Below are positions 18,905 to 27,509 of a stretch of 64,000 bases of DNA, piece after piece. The notes below the pieces were generated by a model. It was not told the DNA's origin. It did no database searches and was given only the letters and a program-made list of their open reading frames with translations. Within the stretch, counting starts at the first letter, position 1. Each line of letters begins with the position of its first letter. The translations under genes were made by a program, and so were the position numbers. This DNA is from Mesorhizobium sp. GTDB taxonomy: Bacteria; Pseudomonadota; Alphaproteobacteria; Rhizobiales; Rhizobiaceae. The DNA lies in the NCBI RefSeq assembly GCF_017306545.1, contig NZ_JAFKID010000005.1, forward strand, positions 198,317-262,316, in the 5' to 3' direction.

Positions 18905-19856
18905 TCAGACAAATATGGCGTTCGCGACGGCAAGCCAGAAAGAGGTCGTCACCATCGCCATGGCGGTGGCAAGGGTCATCTGGCCGGAGGCGAGCGCCTG
19001 CCCGGTGCCGAACTGCGTGGCGATCAGGTAGGCGTTGACGCCCGTGGGCAGGGCCGCGGCCGCCACGACCACCTTGGCCGTCAGCGGCAGCAGGCCGAGC
19101 AGCAAGGCGGCGCACAGCGCCACCGCCGGCATTGGAAAGAGTTTCAGCACTGAAAGCACGATCGTCGGGCGGACGTTGCCGCTGACGCCGAAACGCCGCA
19201 GGCTGAGCCCCATGGCGAACAGCGCCACCGGCCCCGCCACCCCGGCCAGCGCATCGACGAGCCGCGAAACAAGCGGCGGCAGCGGCAGTCCGGTCAGGCG
19301 CCATGCCCAGCCGGCGGCGATGCCGACCACCAGCAGATTGGACGCGATGCGCCGCAGGAACAGCCGCAGGATGCACAGCACGTGGACATGGCCGTCGCTT
19401 TTCGGGCCGAACAGTTCGAACAGCACCACGGAGGTCATGATCATCACCGGCAGGTGCACCGAAACCAGAAGCGACAGCACCTCGAAGCCGGGCGTTCCGA
19501 AGACGCCCAGCATGAAAGGTATACCCGGCAGCACGAGATTCGAAAAAGCCTAGGAAACGCCGCCGACGACGCCGGCGCGCGCATCCCTGCCAAAAACGCG
19601 GGTAACGACGAGATGCCAGGCAGCCCAGGTCACGGCCGCCGCCGTGAAATAGGCGCACCACAAGGCCCAGGGCGACGCCCCCCTGGAAATCGGCGCCGAC
19701 CACGGTGCGAAAAAGCAGTAGCGGCATCGCCATGTTGACCGCGAATTCCGCCACGCCTTCGCCGGTTTCGGCTCTGAGGTAGCCGGTCAGGCCGCAGCCA
19801 TAGCCCAGGGCGACAAGGCCGAAGACGAACAGGACCGTTTCGGTAAGCCCGGACAT
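18905..19856 (-). pseudogene. AEC-family (auxin efflux carrier-like) transporter, broken by a frameshift and a stop codon
   Basis: The remains of a permease of about 310 residues. The N-terminal part starts at ATG 19856 and reads well (MSGLTETVLFVFGLVALGYG through VVGADFQGG). At a run of six C on the plus strand (19678-19683) the frame must shift by one base to continue as ASPWALWCAYFTAAAVTWAA. That frame then meets a TAG at 19550-19552 in VGGVS-stop-AFSNLVLPG, where related permeases have a serine. The C-terminal 209 residues (to 18905) are intact. Two independent lesions make a true pseudogene more likely than one sequencing error. AEC proteins are secondary carriers of organic anions or amino acids. 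It lies upstream of gabD on the same strand. Confidence 0.85.
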
Positions 19857-20009
19857 GACTGCTCCGGTTTGGGCATCCGGCGATAGGCGAGAGCCGGAAA
19901 CCACGCAACCGGCAGGCCGCTCCTGCTTGCTTTCACCCGGCGCGCCTTGCTTTCGCGCCGGCGATGCCGTCCCTATATCCTGCCGGCCATACCCGCCGAA
20001 AGGATTCAC

Positions 20010-20558
20010 ATGCTCCGTCTCGTCCTGATGTTGCTGCTCGTCGCGGCGCCCGTGGCAGCGCAGGCCACGGAAGCCGGCTGGGCACTGTTGCGCGGCGGCG
20101 GCCATGTCGTGCTTCTGCGCCATGCCGCGGCGACCGGCATCAGCGAACCGGCCGGGTTCGATATCGAAAAGTGCTCGACCCAGCGCAATCTGTCGGAACG
20201 CGGCAAGCAGCAGGCGCGCAAGATCGGCGCATTGTTCGCCGCTCGCGCCGCGCCCGTCGAGCGCATCCTCTCCAGCCGCTATTGCCGCTGCCTCGACACC
20301 GCCCGCATCGCCTTCGAATCGGAGCCGGAATCGCTGGCCGCGCTCGACCCGCCGGCCTCCGACGAGATGGCGAGGACGGCCCAGATGGCGGAAATCGTCC
20401 GGCAGATCGGAGACTTCTCCGGCGCCGACAATATGGTCATGGTCACGCATCTGGAGGATATCCAGGCGCTGACCGGCGTGTCGCCGCGCGAGGGCGAGGC
20501 CGTCATCGTGGCGCCCGACGGCGAGAGGCTGCGCGTCCTCGGCCGCATCGTCTTTTGA
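20010..20558 (+). CDS. Exported histidine phosphatase family protein
   Basis: A 182-residue protein with a cleavable signal peptide (residues 1-18, ending VAAQA). The phosphoglycerate-mutase-like core follows: HVVLLRHAAATG holds the catalytic RH motif, LSERGKQQARKIG and ILSSRYCRCLDTA follow, and the late histidine is in VMVTHLEDI. The substrate is unknown; periplasmic members can act on phosphorylated cell-envelope compounds. The ATG at 20010 has AAAGGA upstream and starts the signal peptide exactly. It lies just before the acpXL operon, and the 113-base gap leaves room for a separate promoter. Confidence 0.85.
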   Translation: MLRLVLMLLLVAAPVAAQATEAGWALLRGGGHVVLLRHAAATGISEPAGFDIEKCSTQRNLSERGKQQARKIGALFAARAAPVERILSSRYCRCLDTARIAFESEPESLAALDPPASDEMARTAQMAEIVRQIGDFSGADNMVMVTHLEDIQALTGVSPREGEAVIVAPDGERLRVLGRIVF

Positions 20559-20671
20559 GCAACGGTCCGCCCTTGCGCTGAACCGTCACGATATTTCGGC
20601 CTTTTCCTGCCTCGAAAAACCGATTAGACAGCGCCCAACAGCCCAAGTACGCATCAATCGAGGGAAAAACC

Positions 20672-20953
20672 TTGGCCACCACGTTCGAAAAAGTCGCCAA
20701 GATCATCGCCGACACCAGCGAGATCGACATCGACACCATCACCCCCGAGAGCCACACCATCGACGACCTTGGCATCGACAGCCTCGACTTCCTCGATATC
20801 GTCTTCGCCATCGACAAGGAATTCGGCATCAAGGTGCCGCTCGAGAAGTGGACGCAGGAAGTCAACGACGGCAAGGTTTCGACCGACGAATATTTCGTCA
20901 TGAAGAACCTGTGTGCCAAGATCGACGGGCTGGTTGCAGCCAAGAACGCCTGA
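20672..20953 (+). CDS. acpXL: Acyl carrier protein AcpXL for very-long-chain lipid A fatty acid
   Basis: A 93-residue specialised acyl carrier protein. Ser37 in LGIDSLDF is the site for the phosphopantetheine arm. The sequence ([35 protein letters not shown]) is characteristic of rhizobial AcpXL, which carries the 27-hydroxyoctacosanoate chain that LpxXL attaches to lipid A. Translation starts at TTG after GAGGGAAAAA. It is the first gene of a same-strand series of ketosynthases, a dehydrogenase and the acyltransferase. Confidence 0.95.
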   Translation: MATTFEKVAKIIADTSEIDIDTITPESHTIDDLGIDSLDFLDIVFAIDKEFGIKVPLEKWTQEVNDGKVSTDEYFVMKNLCAKIDGLVAAKNA

Positions 20954-21007
20954 GGCCGAAGAGTGCCTGCCTTGACGGGCGGCGACGGCCGGCCCACAAG
21001 ACCCGCC

Positions 21008-22195
21008 ATGAGCCTCAACGACGTCGTCATCACCGGTATCGGCCTTGTTTCCTGCCTGGGCGAAGGCCCGGACGCGCATTGGCGCGCGCTGTCGGCGCCC
21101 GGCACCGAACCGGTGCTGGATGCCGAGCGCTTTGCGCCCTACACCGTCCATCCCCTGCCCCAGATCGACTGGAACCTGCAAATCGCCAAGCGCGGCGACC
21201 AGCGCCAGATGGAGACGTGGCAGCGGCTCGGCACCTATGTCGCGGGATTGGCGCTCGACGACGCCGGCATCAAGGGCGACGAGGCGTTGTGCGCCACCAT
21301 GGACATGGTGGTGGCCGCCGGCGGCGGCGAGCGCGACGTGGCCGTCGATTCGGCCATCCTCGCGGCCTCGACCGGGCGGCCGGACTTCGACGTCCTGCTC
21401 AACGAAAAGCTGACGACGGAACTGCGCCCCACCCTGTTCCTCGCCCAGTTGTCCAATCTCCTGGCCGGCAATATCTCCATCGTTCACAAGGTGACGGGCT
21501 CCTCGCGCACCTTCATGGGCGAGGAAGGTGCCGGCGTCGCGGCCGTCGATATCGCCGCCGCGCGCATCCGCTCGGGCCAGTCCACCCACATGCTGGTCGG
21601 CGGCGCGTTTCAGACCGAGCATCCCGACATGCTGCTCGGCTACGAACTGGCGGGCTACCTGCATCGCGGCCAATGGAAGCCGGTCTGGCAGCGCCAGGGC
21701 GCGGAAGGGGGCGGCGTCGTCTCCGGTTCCGGCGGCGCCTTCCTGGTGCTTGAAAGCCGCGAGCACGCCGAAAAGCGCGGCCGCAAGGCCTATGCCGAAC
21801 TCGGCCCCGTCGTTTCCGGCCGCGCCCGCCGCACGCGCGGCGAACTCGGCGCCAGCCTCGACGCTCTGTTCGGCGCGGCGAAGCTGCCCGATGGGCCGCT
21901 GCTGACGCTCTCGGCCGCTTCCGGCGGCCATGCCGCCACCAAGGCCGAGAAAGCCGCGCTCGACGCCCGGCCAGACCTCGTGGCGCGCGCCTTCGGCACG
22001 CTGACCGGCCACATGAAGGAAGCGCAGTTTCCTTTCGCCGTGGCGCTGGCCGCCCTCGCCGTTTCCAACGGCGCGCCCTATCCGCCTTTCGACCCGGCCA
22101 ACGAGGCGGCGACGGATAAAAAGCCGCATGAAGCTCTGGCAACGACCGTCGGCTATCACCAATTCGAGGGCATGGCGCTCGTTCGCGCCGCCTGA
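21008..22195 (+). CDS. Ketosynthase-fold protein of the AcpXL operon, catalytic cysteine absent (FabF2XL-like)
   Basis: A 395-residue thiolase-fold protein in the position of fabF2XL. The KAS start (VVITGIGLVSCLGEGP) is present, but the active-site region reads GSSRTFMGEEGAGVAAVDIA. By ungapped alignment Glu173 falls where FabF has the nucleophile cysteine, and no HGTSTP histidine motif is seen. It therefore looks unable to condense acyl chains and may act as a partner subunit, like the chain-length factor of type II polyketide synthases. The ATG at 21008 is chosen since it starts the domain. It ends 14 bases before fabF1. Confidence 0.83.
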   Translation: MSLNDVVITGIGLVSCLGEGPDAHWRALSAPGTEPVLDAERFAPYTVHPLPQIDWNLQIAKRGDQRQMETWQRLGTYVAGLALDDAGIKGDEALCATMDMVVAAGGGERDVAVDSAILAASTGRPDFDVLLNEKLTTELRPTLFLAQLSNLLAGNISIVHKVTGSSRTFMGEEGAGVAAVDIAAARIRSGQSTHMLVGGAFQTEHPDMLLGYELAGYLHRGQWKPVWQRQGAEGGGVVSGSGGAFLVLESREHAEKRGRKAYAELGPVVSGRARRTRGELGASLDALFGAAKLPDGPLLTLSAASGGHAATKAEKAALDARPDLVARAFGTLTGHMKEAQFPFAVALAALAVSNGAPYPPFDPANEAATDKKPHEALATTVGYHQFEGMALVRAA

Positions 22196-22209
22196 ACAGG
22201 AACGGGAAC

Positions 22210-23481
22210 ATGGCGAAGCTGAAGGATCATCTGGGCAGGCCGGTGGTCGCCGTCACCGGCATCGGCCTCGTCACCTCGTTGGGCGTCGGCAAGGCCGACA
22301 ACTGGGCGGCGCTGACCGCCGGCAAGTCAGGCATCCATCCCATCAACCGTTTCCCGGTCGACCAGTTGAACACCCGCATCGCCGGCACGGTGGATTTCCT
22401 GCCCTCCAGCACCAAGGGCGCCTCCGCCCTCACCTACGAACTGGCCGAGACGGCCGCTCGCGAGGCGCTGGAGGAATCCGGGCTGGATGCGGAAAATTTC
22501 GGCGGACCGCTGTTCCTCGCCTCCCCGCCGGTCGAACTGGACTGGCACGACCGCCTCACGCTCTACAAGAGCGGCGACAATGAAGACGCCGCCGAGCGCG
22601 TGCTGGAAGCGGCGCGCACGCTGAATTCGTCCGACATGTTCGACAGCGCCCAGTTCGGCTTCATCGCCGACCGGCTGGCCGACACCTTCGGCGCCACCGG
22701 CCTGCCGATTACGCTTTCCACCGCCTGCGCGTCGGGCGCAACCGCTATCCAACTCGGGGTGGAAGCCATACGCCGCGGCGAATGCGACCGGGCGCTGGCC
22801 ATCGGTGCCGACGGCTCGGCCACCGCCGAAGCGCTGATCCGCTTTTCGCTGCTGTCGGCGCTCTCGACCAGCAACGACGCGCCGGAAAAAGCATCGAAGC
22901 CGTTTTCCAAGGACCGCGACGGTTTTGTGCTCGCCGAAGGCTCGGCCGCCCTTGTCCTTGAATCGCTGGAAGTGGCGTTGGCGCGCGGCGCTACCGTGAT
23001 CGGCATATTGCGCGGCTGCGGCGAGAAGGCGGACGATTTCCACCGCACCCGCTCCAAGCCGGACGCCTCGCCGGCCATCGCCGCGGTCAAGGCCGCCCTT
23101 GCCGACGCCGGCCTTTCCGAAAACGAGATCGACTACATCAACGCGCACGGCACCTCGACGCCGGAAAACGACAAGATGGAACACCTGTCGCTGTCCACCG
23201 TCTTCGGCGAGCGCATCGGCCGCATTCCCGTCTCGTCCAACAAGTCGATGATCGGCCACACGCTGTCGGCCGCCGGCGCCATCGAAGCCGCCTTTTCGCT
23301 GATGACCATGCGCGAGGGCGTCATTCCGCCGACCATCAACTACGACAACGCCGACCCCGCGATCCCGCTCGACGTGGTGCCCAACGTCAAGCGCGAGGCC
23401 AAGGTCGGCACGGTGCTCTCCAACTCCTTCGGCTTCGGCGGCCAGAACACCTGCCTTGTCATGGCGCGGGAACCGGTCTAA
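22210..23481 (+). CDS. 3-oxoacyl-ACP synthase (FabF1XL-like, KAS II)
   Basis: A 423-residue condensing enzyme with a complete KAS II triad: Cys173 in STACASGAT, His313 in NAHGTSTPEND and His350 in SNKSMIGHTLSAAG, plus Lys345. The C-terminal SFGFGGQN is also intact. In rhizobia this gene follows fabF2XL and extends acyl chains on AcpXL towards C28. It has a GGAACGGGAAC ribosome binding region. It is the only clearly active ketosynthase in the operon and may pair with the cysteine-less neighbour. Confidence 0.9.
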   Translation: MAKLKDHLGRPVVAVTGIGLVTSLGVGKADNWAALTAGKSGIHPINRFPVDQLNTRIAGTVDFLPSSTKGASALTYELAETAAREALEESGLDAENFGGPLFLASPPVELDWHDRLTLYKSGDNEDAAERVLEAARTLNSSDMFDSAQFGFIADRLADTFGATGLPITLSTACASGATAIQLGVEAIRRGECDRALAIGADGSATAEALIRFSLLSALSTSNDAPEKASKPFSKDRDGFVLAEGSAALVLESLEVALARGATVIGILRGCGEKADDFHRTRSKPDASPAIAAVKAALADAGLSENEIDYINAHGTSTPENDKMEHLSLSTVFGERIGRIPVSSNKSMIGHTLSAAGAIEAAFSLMTMREGVIPPTINYDNADPAIPLDVVPNVKREAKVGTVLSNSFGFGGQNTCLVMAREPV

Positions 23482-23519
23482 GCGACCCGTTCCGACCCAC
23501 CGGGACTTTTTGCAACCGC

Positions 23520-24548
23520 ATGCGCGCCCTGCAACTCATCGAAGACCGCCGTCTCGAAACCGTTGACCTCCCCGCCCCGCCGCCGCCCGGCCAGGGCGAG
23601 GTGACGCTGCGCATCAAGGCCGTGGCGCTCAACCACATCGACGTCTGGGGCTGGCGCGGCATGGCGTTTGCCAAGCGCAAGCTGCCGCTGGTGGTGGGTG
23701 CCGAGGCTTCCGGCGAGGTCGAGGCGGTCGGCCCGGGCGTCTCGAACCTTCTGCCCGGCCAACTCGTCTCCATCTACGGCGCCCGGACCTGCGGGCTCTG
23801 CCGTGCCTGCCGCGAAAAGCGCGACAATCTGTGCGAGCACGTCTCGGGCGTGCACGGCTTTCATCTCGACGGCTTCGCGCAGGAAAAGATCAACCTGCCG
23901 GCGCGTCTTCTGGTGCCGGCCCCGCCCGGCGTCGACGCCATCGGTGCCGCCGTCGCGCCCGTCACCTTCGGCACGGTCGAGCACATGCTGTTCGACAACG
24001 CCAGGCTGGAACCCGGCGAGACGATCCTCGTCCATGCCGGCGGCTCGGGCATCGGCTCGGCCGCCATCCAGTTGGCGAAGAAGATGGGCTGCACCGTCAT
24101 CACCACTGTCGGTTCCGACGCCAAGATCGACAAGGCCAAGGCGCTGGGCGCCGATCACGTCATCAACTACCGCGAGGACCGCTTCGAGGGCGTCGTGCGC
24201 AAGCTGACGAAGAAGAAGGGCGTCGACGTGGTGTTCGAGCATGTCGGCAAGGACACGTGGGCCGGCTCCATGTTCAGCCTCAAGCGCGGCGGCCGGCTGG
24301 TCACCTGCGGCTCCACCTCGGGCGTTTCGACGGACGTGAACCTGATGATGCTCTTCCAGCAGCAGTTGAAGCTGCTCGGTTCCTTCGGCTGTCGCATGGA
24401 GAACATGGCGAACGCCATGCAGAAGATGGCGGCGGGGCTGGTCCATCCGGTGATCGACACCGAAGTCGATTTCGCCGGCATCGACACGGCGCTCAAGCGC
24501 ATGGAAGGCCGCGACGTGTTCGGCAAGATCATCCTGCGGATCGATTGA
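23520..24548 (+). CDS. Zinc-type alcohol dehydrogenase-like protein of the AcpXL operon
   Basis: A 342-residue medium-chain dehydrogenase/reductase. It has the GroES-like N-terminal domain, a structural-zinc cysteine cluster (CGLCRACREKRDNLC) and a Rossmann domain with HAGGSGIGSAAIQLA. It corresponds in order to adh2XL of rhizobial acpXL operons. Its role there is likely reduction of an enoyl or keto intermediate during very-long-chain synthesis, but this is inferred from context. The gene begins 38 bases after fabF1 and ends 10 bases before lpxXL. Confidence 0.85.
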   Translation: MRALQLIEDRRLETVDLPAPPPPGQGEVTLRIKAVALNHIDVWGWRGMAFAKRKLPLVVGAEASGEVEAVGPGVSNLLPGQLVSIYGARTCGLCRACREKRDNLCEHVSGVHGFHLDGFAQEKINLPARLLVPAPPGVDAIGAAVAPVTFGTVEHMLFDNARLEPGETILVHAGGSGIGSAAIQLAKKMGCTVITTVGSDAKIDKAKALGADHVINYREDRFEGVVRKLTKKKGVDVVFEHVGKDTWAGSMFSLKRGGRLVTCGSTSGVSTDVNLMMLFQQQLKLLGSFGCRMENMANAMQKMAAGLVHPVIDTEVDFAGIDTALKRMEGRDVFGKIILRID

Positions 24549-24558
24549 GGCGCCGGGC

Positions 24559-25530
24559 TTGGCGATCCGCAAAACCAGCGGCCTGCGCTTCAGCCTGGCG
24601 CTCAAGCTGCGCAAGCTGAACTACTGGCTGATCGCCCGCGTGGCGATGGCGGCGATGACGCTGCTACGCCTCCTGCCGATGGACAGCGCCCTGAACTTCA
24701 TCGACCGCGCCGCCCGTCGCGTCGGCCCGCTGGTCGGCCGCAACCGCGTCGCGCTCGACAATCTGCGCAAGGCCTATCCGGACAAGAGCGAGGATGAAAT
24801 CCGCGCCATCGCCTCGGATATGTGGGGCAACATGGCCCGGCTCGCCGCCGAATACATCTTCCTCGACCGAATTTTCGACTTCGACCCGAAAAATCCCGGT
24901 CACGGCCGCATCGAGGTGCCGCCCGACAGCATCGCCCGCTTCGAGCGCATCGCCGGCGAAGATCGACCGCATATCCTGTTCACCGCCCATCTCGGCAATT
25001 TCGAGCTGCTGCCGGTGGCCGCCGCCGCCTTCGGCATGAAGGTGACGGCGCTGTTCCGCCCGCCCAACAATCCCTATTTGGCCGACTACATCCTTTCCAC
25101 GCGCCGCTCCAACATGGGCGACCTGCAACCGTCCTCCACCGGCGCTTCCTTCGCGTTGGCTTCGGTGCTGGAAGGTGGCGGCAACATCGGCGTGCTGGTC
25201 GACCAGAAGTTCACGCGCGGCGTGGAAACGCAGTTCTTCGGCCGCCCCTGCCAGAGCAATCCGGTGCTCGGCATGCTCGCCCGCCAGTTCGACTGCGACG
25301 TCTATCCGGCCCGCTGCATCCGCCTGCCCGGCAACCGCTATCGGCTGGAGATCGAGGAGCCGCTGGTGTTGCCGCGCGACCGCAAGGGCGCGGTCGATGT
25401 CGCCGCCGTCACGCAAATCCTCGCCGACGTGACGGAGCGCTGGGTGCGCGAGGACCCCGGCCAGTGGATGTGGTTCCACAAGCGCTGGCGCATCACCGGC
25501 CCCAGCCGCACCATGCGCAAAGCCGTCTGA
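24559..25530 (+). CDS. lpxXL: Lipid A very-long-chain acyltransferase (LpxXL)
   Basis: A 323-residue LpxL/HtrB-family acyltransferase with one N-terminal membrane segment and the catalytic H-x4-E motif at His144-Glu149 (TAHLGNFELL). LpxXL transfers the C28 hydroxy acid from AcpXL to lipid A in the inner membrane. The TTG start at 24559 puts the gene ten bases after the dehydrogenase stop, with translation probably coupled. It is the last gene of the operon. A GC-poor stretch (25541-25570) follows, without a clear terminator. Confidence 0.9.
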   Translation: MAIRKTSGLRFSLALKLRKLNYWLIARVAMAAMTLLRLLPMDSALNFIDRAARRVGPLVGRNRVALDNLRKAYPDKSEDEIRAIASDMWGNMARLAAEYIFLDRIFDFDPKNPGHGRIEVPPDSIARFERIAGEDRPHILFTAHLGNFELLPVAAAAFGMKVTALFRPPNNPYLADYILSTRRSNMGDLQPSSTGASFALASVLEGGGNIGVLVDQKFTRGVETQFFGRPCQSNPVLGMLARQFDCDVYPARCIRLPGNRYRLEIEEPLVLPRDRKGAVDVAAVTQILADVTERWVREDPGQWMWFHKRWRITGPSRTMRKAV

Positions 25531-25594
25531 CGGGAGCGTTTCCAGCAAAAGCGTGAAGCGGTTTTGCGTTCGGAAATGCGGCTGAACATGGAGT

Positions 25595-26521
25595 TCAGCC
25601 GCCGTAGTAGTTCATCACCGCGTGGCGTGCTTCGGCGAAGAACAGCCAGCGCTCGGCAAGCACGCCGACGACATGGCTCGCCAGCGCCAAGCCGGCAACC
25701 AGCGCAGCACCGGGACCAGCTTGCGCGCCTGCCGCCAGCAACAGGGCGAGCAGCACGAACGGCACCACCCCGCCAAGCACCGTGGCGATGATCCACAGCT
25801 TCGCCGCATGCTTGCGCGCGACGCGAAAACCCATCTCGCGCGTCAGGTAGTTCTCCGTCATATGCGGCCGCTCGAACAGCCGCACGCTCCCGATGGAACC
25901 AAGGCCGGTGGCCGTCTCCGGCGTCGACAGAGGCGCCACGACCCGCATGCGCTGCCGCCATCCCCGCTTCACGATCCATGCGGCGACAAGCGCCACAATG
26001 GCGACAACCGGTAGCCATTTCGCATTGCCACTGCCGCAAAAGGCAAAAAAACTCGCCGCGACGGCACCGCCGGCCAGCGAAAACAGCAGGTAGCAGGCCG
26101 GCGTCAGCCTTGTGTGCCACGCATCGACCGATTCCAGCGAAGCGTAGATCATCGCCGTGCAGAAGACCGTACAAAGGCTGAGCACGGTGCCGATCAGCCC
26201 CGGCACGACCGCCTGACGGCCTTCGATCACGCAGGCCCATGCCGTCATAAGCAGCGGAATGAAGGTGACGACCGCCATCACCCCCTCCCGCGACAGCCAG
26301 CTCGATCTCCATTGCGAAAAGGCGCGCCAGGCGCGTTGCGGATTGCCGAGGTGCAGCGTCGACGACAATAGTCCGCCACCGATGGCCGCCAGCGCGGCAA
26401 CCCATGCGATCTTGGTGGCGATGGCGGCCGGATCGAGCAGGCCGAGGCCGAGCATGACAGCCAGCCCGTAGCCGAGGCCGGACAGTGTGGTAAAGGCGAT
26501 GATGGAGGGTGCGGGATGCAT
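25595..26521 (-). CDS. soeC: Membrane anchor subunit of a molybdenum sulfite dehydrogenase (SoeC/DmsC family)
   Basis: A 308-residue membrane protein of about eight helices, of the DmsC/NrfD class that passes electrons between the quinone pool and an iron-sulfur subunit. It begins MHPAPSIIAFTTLSGLGYGL, as in SoeC and DmsC proteins. Its start is three bases after the B-subunit stop, so the two are translated together. In SoeABC the flow would be from sulfite to quinone. DMSO-reductase-type reduction is the alternative reading. Confidence 0.75.
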   Translation of the reverse strand: MHPAPSIIAFTTLSGLGYGLAVMLGLGLLDPAAIATKIAWVAALAAIGGGLLSSTLHLGNPQRAWRAFSQWRSSWLSREGVMAVVTFIPLLMTAWACVIEGRQAVVPGLIGTVLSLCTVFCTAMIYASLESVDAWHTRLTPACYLLFSLAGGAVAASFFAFCGSGNAKWLPVVAIVALVAAWIVKRGWRQRMRVVAPLSTPETATGLGSIGSVRLFERPHMTENYLTREMGFRVARKHAAKLWIIATVLGGVVPFVLLALLLAAGAQAGPGAALVAGLALASHVVGVLAERWLFFAEARHAVMNYYGG

Positions 26522-26524
26522 GGT

Positions 26525-27289
26525 TCAGATTCGATCCAGCATCTTGTCCAGCCATGCGAACAGGCCCGTAGCGCCGGAGGTGTCCTCGCGCGGCGGGGCG
26601 TCGGTGCTTGCCGCAAGCGGCTTTCTGGCGCGTGGCGGCAGATACTTGTTGACCGGCCGCGTGCCCTGCTCCGGCATCAGGTCGATGCCGCCGCGTTCCG
26701 CCACCATGATCGAAACGGCCGACGCCGGATCGGCAAGATCGCCGAAATGGCGGGCGTTTGCCGGACAGGTGCGCACGCAGGCCGGCTGGCGGTCCGCTTC
26801 CTCGAAGGTCTCGTTGTAGATGCGGTCGATGCACAGCGTGCATTTCTTCATGACGCCGGCGGCCAAGTCCATTTCGCGCGCGCCGTAGGGACAGGCCCAG
26901 GCGCACAGGCCGCAGCCGATGCACATGTCCTCGTCCACCAGCACGATGCCGTCGTCCGCGCGCTTGTAGGAGGCGCCGGTCGGGCAAACGGTGACGCAAG
27001 GGGCGTCCTCGCAATGCAGGCAGGATTTCGGGAAATGCACGATGCGCGCGTCACCCGCCTCACCGACGATCTCGCCGCCCTCCGGCACCACCTCGAAGGA
27101 ATGCACGCGGTTGAGCCAGGCACCGGACACGTCCGCCCCGTAGGGGTCCTGATCTGACAGCGCGGAGCCGTAGCCGCCGGTGTTCCACTCCTTGCAATTG
27201 ACCACGCAGGCATGGCAGCCGACGCAAACGTCGAGGTCGATGACAAGGCCAAGCTTCTTCGGTGTGGGGGAAGATGGAAGCGAAGTCAT
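26525..27289 (-). CDS. soeB: Four-cluster 4Fe-4S electron-transfer subunit (SoeB/DmsB family)
   Basis: A 254-residue ferredoxin-like subunit with four cysteine groups: CVGCHACVVNCKEW near residue 22, CLHCEDAPCVTVCPTG near 91, CIGCGLCAWACPYG near 122 and KKCTLCIDRIY followed by ACVRTCPANA near 148-173. No Tat signal is visible, so the soluble complex most likely faces the cytoplasm, as described for SoeABC. It links the molybdenum subunit to the membrane anchor. A 220-base repeat-bearing gap separates it from the A subunit upstream. Confidence 0.83.
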   Translation of the reverse strand: MTSLPSSPTPKKLGLVIDLDVCVGCHACVVNCKEWNTGGYGSALSDQDPYGADVSGAWLNRVHSFEVVPEGGEIVGEAGDARIVHFPKSCLHCEDAPCVTVCPTGASYKRADDGIVLVDEDMCIGCGLCAWACPYGAREMDLAAGVMKKCTLCIDRIYNETFEEADRQPACVRTCPANARHFGDLADPASAVSIMVAERGGIDLMPEQGTRPVNKYLPPRARKPLAASTDAPPREDTSGATGLFAWLDKMLDRI

Positions 27290-27509
27290 GGCGCTCCCCT
27301 TCCTTCTCCCCGTTCACGGGGAGAAGGTGGCCCGAAGGGCCGGATGAGGGGCAGCGCCAAGCTTTGCGACAATCCGCACCGCCCCTCACCTGCCTGCCGG
27401 CATCTGCCCTGCCGAGCGTTCGTCATTCGGAAAGCCAAGCAGTTGGCTTTCCGTGGCCTGCGGCCACCATTTCTCACCCCCGTAAACGGGGCGAGGAAAG
27501 CGCTCTTAT
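27290..27509. repeat. REP-like palindromic repeats between the A and B subunit genes
   Basis: The gap holds a strong hairpin with 11-base-pair arms (CCTTCTCCCCG 27302-27312, CGGGGAGAAGG 27317-27327), directly followed by a GGCCC-GAA-GGGCC hairpin (27329-27341), and a further CCCCGTAAACGGGG-type hairpin near 27480. The arms match the hairpin at 34058-34082. Such elements are common between genes in Rhizobiales. In a co-directional operon they would form stem-loops in the mRNA and could alter the A to B subunit ratio. Confidence 0.7.

Noticed and set aside
19550-19552. In-frame TAG in the AEC permease as a possible pyrrolysine codon, given MttB-type genes in the window
   Set aside because: The same gene also has a frameshift, the site is a serine in relatives, no pyl genes are visible and the MttB-type proteins have no amber codon.
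20654-22162. A 502-residue minus-strand frame across acpXL and the first ketosynthase
   Set aside because: It covers two recognised genes on the other strand and has no domain of its own.
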